Source: VFZS01 sp964353255
GTDB taxonomy: Bacteria; Acidobacteriota; Terriglobia; Bryobacterales; Bryobacteraceae
Assembly: GCA_964353255.1 (NCBI GenBank)
Contig: CAYGVJ010000203.1
Location: 1 to 6,323 of the forward strand
DNA: 6,323 nt
Direction of reading: 5' to 3'
Position 1 is the stretch's first letter. The number at the start of each line of letters is the position of its first letter. The position numbers and the translations under genes were made by a program. Shown here piece after piece: positions 1 through 6,323 of the stretch. The notes under the pieces were generated by a model that had not been told where the DNA came from, did no database searches, and worked only from the letters and a program-made list of their open reading frames with translations.

Positions 1-9
1 CCCGTCCGC

Positions 10-38
10 GTCCGGCCCCCTGGCCGGACAGATTCTTA
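10..38 (+). terminator. Terminator-like hairpin at left edge
   Basis: A perfect 8-bp stem (GTCCGGCC at 10-17 with GGCCGGAC at 22-29) closes a CCCT loop. It is followed by AGATTCTTA, which is only a weak T-rich tail. It may end a + strand gene lying left of the window. No gene is visible in 1-134 apart from this hairpin and the leader of the next gene. The poor T tract makes intrinsic termination uncertain, and it could be a plain GC-rich hairpin. Confidence 0.35.
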
Positions 39-134
39 CGTACGGATTACGGGCTGGGGCCAAACAAGGCCTCTAACCTGTTGCATTCCCCCCGGTTTAG
101 GACTAGCATTTGGTGTTGGGAGGCCCCATTCAAG

Positions 135-488
135 ATGAGGACATCTTCTGTTCCGCTGGTCCTGCTCGCCCTTCTCGGGCTCACCGTGACTCTCTCCGGG
201 CAGGCGCCCATGCCGCGTGTGACGGCAGTCGATCCCGTCGTCGCGAAGGTCGGCGACGAGCTGACCGCCACCGGGGAGAATCTCGACAAGGGCAATGTCC
301 ACGAGCTGCGGGTGACCGACGGAAAGGCCGACACCAGGGTGGCGATCACCGACCAGACGGCCACCACGATCAAGTTCAAAGTTCCTGGCGGGATTAAGGC
401 TGGCCGGTACGCTCTGGTCACCGTCACCAAGCGGATACCCAGCCCCCTGGAGATCGAGCAACCCGTAAAATTCGAAGTCCAGCAGTAG
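135..488 (+). CDS. Small secreted IPT/TIG-domain protein
   Basis: A 117-residue protein with a Sec-type signal peptide: MRTSS is followed by a hydrophobic core at residues 6-20 and a plausible signal peptidase I site after Ala24 (GQA). The rest (about 27-117) is one Ig-like IPT/TIG fold, with the typical opening 'P.V..V.P..A..GDELT.TG.NL' at 27-50 and the closing 'VPGGIKAGRYALVTVT' at 83-98. It is probably exported to the periplasm or cell surface; no catalytic motif is visible. Such domains usually mediate binding or act as structural modules, and a single free-standing domain gives no specific role. I chose the ATG at 135 because the signal peptide begins there and a GGGAGG Shine-Dalgarno lies at 118-123, although the 11-base spacing is long. 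An in-frame TTG at 81 would spoil the signal peptide. A weak promoter (TTGCAT 81-86, 17-bp spacer, TAGCAT 104-109) may drive it. The gene converges on trpD. Confidence 0.75.
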   Translation: MRTSSVPLVLLALLGLTVTLSGQAPMPRVTAVDPVVAKVGDELTATGENLDKGNVHELRVTDGKADTRVAITDQTATTIKFKVPGGIKAGRYALVTVTKRIPSPLEIEQPVKFEVQQ

Positions 489-528
489 GCCTGGCTGGGC
501 CGGCGACCGCGGTTCAGGCAGACTGCTG
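480..528. terminator. Inverted repeat spanning both convergent stop codons
   Basis: CAGCAGT (480-486) pairs with ACTGCTG (522-528). Inside it, after a 2x2 mismatch, GCCTG (489-493) pairs with CAGGC (515-519). This gives a 12-bp interrupted stem whose arms contain the TAG of the TIG gene and the last trpD codons with its TGA. The TIG and trpD genes end only 25 bp apart, so a symmetric hairpin here could stop transcription from both sides. Neither flank has a clear T tract, so the terminator role is inferred from position and symmetry. Confidence 0.4.
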
Positions 529-1539
529 GGTAAACGCCGCCAACTGTTCGAGCTTGCGCCAGGCCGCGCCGGAATCGATGGATTCAGCCGCCAGCAGCAT
601 CCCCTGGCAGAAATCCCACGCTCTTCCCGCCGCTACCAGCGCAGCCGAGGCGTTTACCAGCACTATCTCCCGCCGCGGCCCGCGCTCCCCCCGAAGCACC
701 GAGCGAGCGATTTCAGCATTGAGGTCGGCGTCCCCTCCTCTCAGGTCCTCCGGGGCCGCCGGAGCCACCCGGAAATCCTCCGGCCGCAGCGTCCGCCGGC
801 TGACCCGGCCATCGCGTATTTCCAGCACCAGCGTCGGGCCGGTGGTAGTGATCTCGTCCAGCCCGTCGCTCCCGTGCACTACGAAGCCGCGCGTCAATCC
901 CAGCGCGGCCAGGGCTTCCGCCATCAACTCCGCCGCTCGCTCCGAGGATGCCCCCACCAGTTGCGCCGTGGCGCCGGCAGGGTTGGTTAACGGTCCTAGC
1001 AGGTTGAACACCGTGCGCATCTTCAGCTCCAGGCGGGCCGGCTGGGCGTGCTTCATCGCCGGGTGGTAGGAGGGCGCGAACAGGAACCCGATGCCCACTT
1101 CCCGGATGGCGCGCGCCGCCGCCTCCGGCCGCTGCGCGATCTTCACTCCCAGCCGCTCCAGCACGTCGGCGCTGCCGCAAGCACTGGAGATCGAGCGGTT
1201 ACCGTGCTTGGCCACCCGCACGCCTGCCCCGGCCGCCACCAGCGCGGCGATGGTCGAAATGTTGAACGTGCCCAGACCGTCCCCGCCGGTTCCGCAGGTG
1301 TCCAGCAAGGGCCCCCCGCCGGGCTCCAGCCCCAGCGGGCTGGCCATCCGCCGCATGGCCCGCGCAAACCCTGTCAGTTCTTCCGCCGTTTCCCCTTTCA
1401 TGCGCAGCGCCACCAGGAAGGCCGCGATCTGGGCTACTGAGGCCTCCCCGCCTAGGATCGCGCCCATGACCTCCTCGGCCTCGGCCGCGCTCAGATCCTC
1501 GCGCTCCGCCACGCGGTGCAGGTAGGGAAGCAACGTCAT
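514..1539 (-). CDS. trpD: Anthranilate phosphoribosyltransferase
   Basis: Transfers the phosphoribosyl group of PRPP to anthranilate, the second committed step of tryptophan synthesis; cytoplasmic, normally a homodimer. The 341 residues match the usual family length. The helical N-terminal domain covers about 1-70. The PRPP-binding loop DTCGTGGD is at 80-87, followed by F92-N93-I94-S95-T96. KHGNRSISSACGSAD (111-125) supplies the anthranilate/PRPP site. RTVFNLLGPLTNPA is at 175-188, and the metal-binding Asp228-Glu229 pair sits in GLDEI. All key residues are present, so the enzyme should be active. The ATG at 1537-1539 is the natural start because the protein begins with the family's N-terminal helix. 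No good Shine-Dalgarno is seen upstream. No other trp gene is adjacent, so it is either an isolated trp gene or at the end of a unit not shown. It is transcribed divergently from sucC. Confidence 0.96.
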   Translation of the reverse strand: MTLLPYLHRVAEREDLSAAEAEEVMGAILGGEASVAQIAAFLVALRMKGETAEELTGFARAMRRMASPLGLEPGGGPLLDTCGTGGDGLGTFNISTIAALVAAGAGVRVAKHGNRSISSACGSADVLERLGVKIAQRPEAAARAIREVGIGFLFAPSYHPAMKHAQPARLELKMRTVFNLLGPLTNPAGATAQLVGASSERAAELMAEALAALGLTRGFVVHGSDGLDEITTTGPTLVLEIRDGRVSRRTLRPEDFRVAPAAPEDLRGGDADLNAEIARSVLRGERGPRREIVLVNASAALVAAGRAWDFCQGMLLAAESIDSGAAWRKLEQLAAFTQQSA

Positions 1540-1547
1540 GCTATAGT
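1539..1547 (+). promoter_or_regulatory. Extended -10 promoter for sucC
   Basis: TGCTATAGT fits the extended -10 form TGnTATAAT with one mismatch. There is no recognisable -35 element about 17 bp upstream, which is acceptable for extended -10 promoters. Transcription would start near 1554, leaving a leader of about 40 bases before the sucC ATG at 1594. The TG of the element overlaps the first codon of the divergent trpD gene. No strong Shine-Dalgarno precedes sucC, and no convincing trpD promoter could be picked on the opposite strand of this 54-bp gap. Confidence 0.45.
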
Positions 1548-1593
1548 GGGACGGTTGAGAATTGCCTTGTCATCCTAGCACAAGCGCACTCCC

Positions 1594-2747
1594 ATGAAAA
1601 TCCACGAATACCAGGCTAAAACCATCCTGACCCACTACGGCGTCCCCGTGCCTCGCGGCGAAGTCGTGCGCACGGTCGAGGAGGCTGAAGCCGCGGCGCG
1701 CGCCATCGGCGGGAGCGTCGTGGTGAAGGCCCAGATTCACGCCGGCGGCCGCGGCAAGGGGGGCGGAATCAAGCTCGCCAAGAACGCGGCCGAAGCCACC
1801 GAGGCCGCCAGGCGCATGCTCGGCATGCGGCTGGTCACGCACCAGACGGGCCCCGAGGGGCGCGTCGTGCAGCGTCTCCTCATCGAAGAGGCCCTGCCCA
1901 TCGAGCGCGAGCTGTACCTGGGCATCGTGCTCGACCGCGCCCGCGGCCGCCCGGTCTTCATGGCCTCCGCCGCCGGCGGCGTCGAGATCGAAGAAGTCGC
2001 TGCCCGCAACCCGGAGCTTATCCTGAAGGAACACATCCAGCCGGGCCTCGGCCTGCTGCCTTTCCAGGCCCGCAAGCTGGCCTACGGCATGGGCATCCCC
2101 GCCGGCAGCGTCAGCGCCGCGGTCTCCGCCATGATTGCCCTGGCCGCGGCCTACGAGGGCGTGGACGCCTCTCTCGCCGAGATCAATCCCTTCATCGTTA
2201 CCCGCGACGGCAAGGTCTATGCCCTGGACGCCAAGCTCAACCTCGACGACAGCGCCCTGTTCCGGCACAAGAACCTGCTGGAGATGCGCGACTTGCAGGA
2301 AGAGGATCCCCTGGAGGTCGAGGCCTCCCGCTTCAATCTGAACTACATCAAGCTGGACGGCAACGTGGGCTGCATGGTCAACGGCGCGGGCCTGGCCATG
2401 GCCACTATGGACATCATCCAGCACGCTGGCGGCAGCCCGGCCAACTTCCTGGACGTGGGCGGCGGGGCCACCGCCGAGCAGATCGCCAACGCCTTCCGCA
2501 TCCTGGTTTCGGACCGGAACGTCAAGGCCGTGCTGATCAACATTTTCGGCGGCATCCTGCGCTGCGACACGCTGGCTACGGGCGTGGTGGCCGCGGCCAA
2601 AGAGCTGAAGCTTCAGGCGCCCGTGGTGGTTCGCATGGAGGGCACCAACGTGGAGGTGGGGCGAAGGATCCTGACCGAATCCGGGTTGAACTTCACCGTC
2701 GCCGAAGGGATGCGGGACGCGGCGGAGAAAGTAGTGAGGCTGGCGCA

Positions 2748-2751
<4 letters not shown>
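1594..2751 (+). CDS. sucC: Succinyl-CoA synthetase (ADP-forming), beta subunit
   Basis: Nucleotide-binding subunit of the TCA-cycle enzyme that interconverts succinyl-CoA + NDP + Pi and succinate + CoA + NTP. The 385 residues are the normal SucC length. The start MKIHEYQAK is the family signature. An ATP-grasp domain covers about 2-230: VVKAQIHAGGRGKGGG at 43-58, the INPF metal/nucleotide motif at 197-200, and DAKLNLDD at 212-219. The C-terminal ligase/CoA-interaction domain follows, with GCMVNGAGLAMATMD (259-273), NFLDVGGGA (284-292) and the phosphate-loop helix motif NIFGGI (316-321). All expected motifs are intact. The stop codon overlaps the sucD start (ATGA, 2748-2751), implying translational coupling and equal production of the two subunits. 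Nucleotide preference (ADP or GDP) cannot be read with certainty; ADP is usual in bacteria. Confidence 0.97.
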
Positions 2752-3610
<859 letters not shown>

Positions 3611-3614
<4 letters not shown>

Positions 3615-4027
3615 GGGAGTTGACTCTCTCCATCATCAAGCCTGACGCCGTTGCCGAAGGCCACGCGGGGGAAATCCTCTCCATGCTCGAGCAGGCCGGC
3701 TTCCGCGTCCGCGCTATGCGCATGGTGCGCCTGAGCCGCGGGCAGGCCGAAGGATTCTACGCCGTGCACCGGGAGAGGCCTTTCTTTCGGGGCCTGGTGA
3801 CGTTCATGACCGAGGGGCCGGCGATCGTCATGGCGCTGGAGCGTGAGGACGCCATCGCCCGCCTGCGCGAGCTGATGGGCGCCACCAACCCGGCCCAGGC
3901 CGCCGAAGGCACCATCCGCCAGCGCCTCGCCGCCAGCATCGAGCGTAACGCCATCCACGGCTCGGACGCCCCCGACACCGCCGCCTTCGAGCTGGGCTAC
4001 TTCTTCAGCGCCCTGGACCTGGTCTGA
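3611..4027 (+). CDS. ndk: Nucleoside diphosphate kinase
   Basis: Transfers the gamma-phosphate between nucleoside triphosphates and diphosphates by a ping-pong phosphohistidine mechanism; cytosolic, typically a tetramer or hexamer. The 138 residues match bacterial Ndk. The catalytic His116 lies in the signature NAIHGSD (113-119). The nucleotide-binding set is complete: Lys10, Tyr50, Phe58, Arg86, Thr92, Arg103 and Asn113. The start at 3611 gives the canonical opening 'ELTLSIIKPDAV' and overlaps the sucD stop by ATGA, so translation is probably coupled; only a weak purine stretch (GAGAG near 3600) lies upstream. The same frame stays open far upstream through sucD, but that part is not coding. 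Being downstream of sucCD makes sense, since succinyl-CoA synthetase yields an NTP that Ndk redistributes; Ndk and succinyl-CoA synthetase are known to work together in some bacteria. Confidence 0.97.
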
Positions 4028-4038
4028 GGCGCCTGCCG

Positions 4039-4044
4039 TATACT
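4039..4044 (+). promoter_or_regulatory. -10 box of the rnpB promoter
   Basis: TATACT (5 of 6 match to TATAAT) ends 7 bases before the first base of the P1 helix at 4052, which is the right distance for a transcription start there. A -35 element would fall inside the last codons of ndk (around 4014-4021); only a poor candidate (TGGACC) is visible. This suggests that rnpB has its own promoter in addition to read-through from the sucCD-ndk operon. Confidence 0.55.
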
Positions 4045-4051
4045 GGTAGCT

Positions 4052-4457
4052 GGAGCCTGCCGGACGGGTAGTCGCTCCGCGGGTGGGATAGGCTTTAGCC
4101 TGTCAACATCTGTGGGGAGGAAAGTCCGGTCTCCGTAGGGCAGCGTGCCGGCTAACGGCCGGGGGGACTCGCTCAAAGCGGGTTTCACGGAAAGTGCCAC
4201 AGAAAACATACCGCCTGGGCCAGCCCCCCGCCGGCGCAGGTAAGGGTGAAAAGGTGCGGTAAGAGCGCACCGCGGCCGGAGTAATCCGGCTGGCAGGGTA
4301 AACCCCACGTGGAGCAAGACCAAATAGGGGAGGAGGAGTGGCCCGCTCCGCTTGACTCTCGGGTAGGTCGCTAGAGCCGGCCAGCAATGGCCGGCCCAGA
4401 AGAATGACTACCGCCCGCAAGGGTACAGAAACCGGCTTATAGTCCGGCAGGCTCCGC
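4052..4457 (+). ncRNA. rnpB: RNase P RNA, bacterial class A
   Basis: The catalytic RNA of ribonuclease P, which removes 5' leaders from pre-tRNAs together with the RnpA protein. The ends are set by a perfect 12-bp P1 helix: GGAGCCTGCCGG (4052-4063) with CCGGCAGGCTCC (4444-4455). Conserved core blocks are in order: GAGGAAAGTCCGG at 4117-4129 (P4 5' strand region), ACAGAAA at 4199-4205, AGGTAAGGGTGAAA with GGTGCGGTAAGAGCGCACC at about 4239-4272, the L15 region GGCAGGGTAAACCCCAC (4292-4308) that contacts the tRNA 3' CCA, GGAGCAAGACCAAATAGG at 4311-4328, and the 3' GGCTTATAGTCCGG block (P4 3' strand). The P16/P17/P6-type arm at about 4325-4370 indicates class A (E. coli-like). The length of about 405 is normal. 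The P3 arm (4077-4115) is short with an unusual tip, described separately. No T-rich terminator is seen at the 3' end. The exact 3' end is uncertain by a few bases. Confidence 0.96.
4087..4104 (+). repeat. Palindrome forming the P3 tip of RNase P RNA
   Basis: GATAGGC (4087-4093), a TTTA loop and GCCTGTC (4098-4104) form a fully paired 7-bp stem including one G-U pair. It caps the P3 helix, whose lower part is 4077-4085 with 4107-4115 (nine pairs including G-U). Its core AGGCTTTAGCCTGT differs by one base from AGGCTTCAGCCTGT at 6154-6167. It may be a copy of the same dispersed palindrome accommodated in the RNA, or a chance resemblance between two short hairpins. Confidence 0.45.
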
Positions 4458-4473
4458 TCTCCTCCACGCTCGG

Positions 4474-5190
4474 GTGGTTCACGCCAAGGTGGGCGGACTG
4501 ATGCTTCATCCCAACATCGCGGTGCGGGAGGACGGCGTGATCCCCGACCAGCCGACCCCGGTACAAGTCCCCGCCGGCTTTGGCGGCCTGGCGCCGGGCC
4601 AGGTGCCTCGAAACGCCCCGCCTCCGAAGGTGTACATCGTCGAGCGCCACATCCGGAACGTTCTCAACAACGGCGTGGCAGAGCCCAGCACGTTCGCCAA
4701 GTGGTGGAACGGGATGCAAGAGATGGCGGAAGCCACCAGGCTGGGAATCCCCATCATGTTCAGCAGCGATCCCCGCCATGGAGCCACTTTGGGAGCCCAT
4801 GTCCGCGGCGCCCAGTATTTCTCGCAATGGCCGAGCCGCGAGGGACAGTTCGGCCTCGCCGCATCGCGCGATGTCGAGTTGGCGCGGGACCTGGGAAAGG
4901 TGACGGCCGAGGAATACCGCGCCGTCGGCCTCCACATGAATCTGGGCCCGCAAATCGACCTGCCGACGGAGCCCCGCTGGGGGAGGAACGCGGGCGCATT
5001 CTCCGAAGACGCCCAGCTTACGGCCGAGATGGCCGTCGCTTACCTCCAGGGCGCGCAGGGGGAGAAGATCGGGCCGAACAGCATCATCGCTATGCTCAAG
5101 CACTGGCCGGGCTCGGGTCCGCACAAAGGCGACCTTTGCGGCGGGCGGCATAACGGTCATGGGCTATTACAGCGGAACGCCGTTCGATAA
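4474..5190 (+). pseudogene. GH3 glycoside hydrolase remnant, N-terminal part
   Basis: Fragment of a glycoside hydrolase family 3 protein (beta-glucosidase-like). Counting from a GTG at 4474, it shows much of the (beta/alpha)8 catalytic domain: KVGGLMLH (5-12, where intact proteins have an 'EKVG.M' helix), the sugar-binding SSDPRHGA (97-104), the PTEPRWGR loop (164-171) and the KH-WPGSGP motif (209-216). Family members normally have a signal peptide and several dozen residues before KVG; here that part is absent and rnpB ends only a few bases upstream. An in-frame TGA at 4405 inside rnpB rules out a longer reading frame. After residue about 217 the frame stops matching the family and runs out-of-frame to a stop at 5188-5190. 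An ATG at 4501 with AAGGTGG 8 bases upstream might allow some translation, but that purine run also encodes the conserved KVG, so it is probably fortuitous. The family call is firm. The substrate is unknown, and activity is very unlikely without the nucleophile segment. Confidence 0.8.
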
Positions 5191-6115
5191 CGGCCTGGCG
5201 GTCAATTACTCGCGCTACATCATGACGGAGGTGCTCCGCAACAAGCTGAAATTCGACGGGGTGGTGTGCACGGACTGGGGTGTGATCGGCCGGACGGGAC
5301 CGCTGCGGGAAGACCTCAAGAACCTGTCCATCAAAGGCCGTTACAAGATGTCCATCGAAGCGGGCGTGGATCAATTTGGCTCCGAATCCGACCCGAGCCC
5401 GATCATCGAACTGGTCAAGGAAGGGCAGGTGCCCGAGCAGCGCATCAACCTGGCGGCGTCGAGAATCCTCAAGTGGCACTTCCAGCTCGGCCTGTTCGAG
5501 AACCCCTACGTCGATCCTGCCGCCGCCGCCAGGATTGTCAAGAGCGAGAAGAACCAGAAACGCGGATACCAGGCGCAACTGAAGTCGATTGTGCTGCTCT
5601 CCAATGACGGGACGCTGCCATTGTCGCGCCCGCGGAAGCTTCGCGCTTACCTCAGCGGCCTGGATGCCAAGATCGCAAGTCAATACGCCGAGGTTGTGGA
5701 CGAACCGAAAGGCGCGGACGTGGCCATCCTGAGGGTCAACTCCGTGCTGGGCGGGTTCCGGCCTGGCGCGGAAGGCGCCGAGGTCAGCATCGAGTTTCCA
5801 AAGGAGACCATGGCGAAGATCAAGAGCGTGGCCGATTCCGGCGTTCCGACCATCGTTGCCGTGAACCTGGGGAGCACGCTGGTAGTTTTGCCGAAGGAGC
5901 TGCTCTCCACGGCGAAGGCGACGCTGATGGTGTTTGACGTGCTCGACGCCCCGCTTCTGGATGTGATCTTCGGCAAGTTCAACCCGGCAGGAAAGCTGCC
6001 CTTCGAGCTGCCCTCCTCGATGGAGGCAGTGCGGAACCAGAAGGAAGACGTGCCCTACGACAGCCAGGACCCGCTCTTCAAGTTCGGATCTGGCTTATCT
6101 TACGCAAAGAGATGA
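5159..6115 (+). pseudogene. GH3 glycoside hydrolase remnant, C-terminal part
   Basis: Continues the same GH3 protein one frame away. From the ATG at 5159 it has 318 residues, and homology extends upstream in this frame to about 5126 (K-A-T-F-A-A-G-G-I-T-V before MGYYSG). It holds the end of the catalytic barrel with FDGVVCTDWG (32-41), where Asp39 (codon 5273-5275) is the expected catalytic nucleophile. The segment ending in SRILKWHFQLGLFENPY (about 102-118) links to the GH3 C-terminal alpha/beta sandwich (about 140-285: SIVLLSNDGTLPLS at 143-156, then GADVAILRV and PTIVAVNLGS). The C-terminus FKFGSGLSYAKR is the usual GH3 ending, so the 3' end is complete. No Shine-Dalgarno precedes the ATG. 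Relative to intact proteins, roughly 25-30 codons between WPGSGP and this fragment are missing together with a frame change. It could be a true pseudogene or a sequencing/assembly artefact. An independent functional protein is unlikely because the barrel is incomplete. Confidence 0.8.
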
Positions 6116-6150
6116 TTCCGGTCCGACGCTCCTCGGGCTGCCAACCGTAG

Positions 6151-6193
6151 CGCAGGCTTCAGCCTGTGAAGCCGCGCAGGCTTCGGCCTGCGC
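6151..6193. repeat. Tandem REP-like palindromes
   Basis: Two hairpins of the same design lie side by side. The first is CGCAGGC (6151-6157), loop TTCA, GCCTGTG (6162-6168), with one G-U pair. The second is GCGCAGGC (6174-6181), loop TTCG, GCCTGCGC (6186-6193), an 8-bp perfect stem with a stable UUCG tetraloop. Each copy contains GCAGGCTTC(A/G)GCCTG. This looks like an intergenic repeat unit of the REP/BIME kind, possibly doubling as a terminator for the upstream gene; no T tract follows. It fills the middle of the 120-bp spacer before nuoB. Confidence 0.6.
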
Positions 6194-6196
6194 AAC

Positions 6197-6215
6197 CACC
6201 CGCGGGTGTTAATAT
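6197..6215 (+). promoter_or_regulatory. 12-bp palindrome and -10-like box before nuoB
   Basis: CACCCGCGGGTG (6197-6208) is a perfect 12-bp palindrome, distinct from the hairpins before it because it has no loop and so resembles a protein-binding site more than an RNA stem. TAATAT (6210-6215, 4 of 6 to TATAAT) follows at once. A start near 6222 would leave a very short leader containing the nuoB Shine-Dalgarno. This would place an operator-like site in the spacer region of the nuo promoter. No -35 element is obvious, so the assignment is tentative. Confidence 0.3.
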
Positions 6216-6235
6216 GGGAGCGGTGGAGCGCGTCG

Positions 6236-6323
6236 ATGCCCTGGCTTCATAATCGCTTCGAACAGAACGTCCTGGTCACTTCGGTGGACTACGTCTTCAA
6301 CTGGGCCCGGCAGTCCTCGCTGT
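6236..6323 (+). CDS. nuoB: NADH-quinone oxidoreductase subunit B, 5' end only
   Basis: First 29 codons of NuoB, the complex I peripheral-arm subunit that carries the terminal iron-sulfur cluster N2 and passes electrons to quinone. The visible residues MPWLHNRFEQNVLVTSVDY then VFNWARQSSL match the family's N-terminal pattern, in which 'N(V/I)..T(S/T)VD...NW.R..SLWP' leads into the cluster-binding cysteines. Those cysteines lie beyond the window edge, so they cannot be checked. The ATG at 6236 has a GGAG Shine-Dalgarno at 6225-6228 with 7-base spacing. An in-frame GTG at 6206 has no such site. An ATG at 6214 is in another frame and stops after 12 codons. No nuoA precedes it in the window, so nuoB either starts a nuo cluster here or nuoA lies elsewhere. 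Confidence 0.85.
   Translation, partial: MPWLHNRFEQNVLVTSVDYVFNWARQSSL

Noticed and set aside
1682..1692. AGGCTGAAGCC inside sucC matches the reverse complement of the palindrome core seen at 6154-6165
   Set aside because: It encodes a Glu/Ala-rich run in a conserved gene and lacks a paired stem, so chance from codon use is enough to explain it.
4031..4063. Direct repeat GCCTGCCG just upstream of rnpB and in the P1 5' strand
   Set aside because: The upstream copy lies before the -10 box and so would not be in the transcript; an 8-base match in GC-rich DNA is weak.
4486..4501. AAGGTGG as a Shine-Dalgarno for an ATG start at 4501
   Set aside because: These bases encode the conserved Lys-Val-Gly of the GH3 family, so the purine run is better explained as coding sequence of a truncated gene.

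Overview
The window is GC-rich bacterial DNA, most likely from an Acidobacteriota member or a similar soil or environmental lineage. That placement is an inference. It rests on strong G/C preference at third codon positions, a sucC-sucD-ndk cluster next to a class A RNase P RNA gene, a secreted IPT/TIG protein, a GH3 glycosidase of environmental type, and small palindromes of the 'AGGCTTYAGCCT' kind. No 16S gene or other decisive marker is present.

Layout. Positions 1-134 are intergenic, with a terminator-like hairpin near the left edge. A small secreted IPT/TIG-domain protein (135-488, +) converges on trpD (514-1539, -). The 25 bp between them lie inside an inverted repeat that includes both stop codons. 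A 54-bp divergent region (1540-1593) separates trpD from sucC and carries an extended -10 promoter pointing at sucC. Next comes a tightly coupled + strand operon, sucC-sucD-ndk (1594-4027), in which both junctions are 4-base ATGA stop/start overlaps. After ndk, a -10 box leads into rnpB (about 4052-4457), which is recognised by its conserved core blocks and a perfect 12-bp P1 helix.

Directly after rnpB lies a broken GH3 glycoside hydrolase gene (about 4474-6115). Its N-terminus is missing at the rnpB boundary. A deletion plus frameshift near 5128 splits the rest into two frames. The spacer at 6116-6235 holds two tandem hairpin palindromes and a separate perfect 12-bp palindrome. It ends at the start of nuoB (6236 onward), which runs off the window.

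Function. sucCD makes the TCA-cycle succinyl-CoA synthetase (substrate-level phosphorylation), Ndk equilibrates NTP/NDP pools, and nuoB belongs to respiratory complex I, so the + strand is mostly core energy metabolism and RNA processing. trpD is a tryptophan biosynthesis gene standing alone here. I see no new multi-gene system. The most interesting points are the decayed GH3 gene abutting rnpB, and a dispersed-repeat-like palindrome that forms the tip of the P3 arm of the RNase P RNA.
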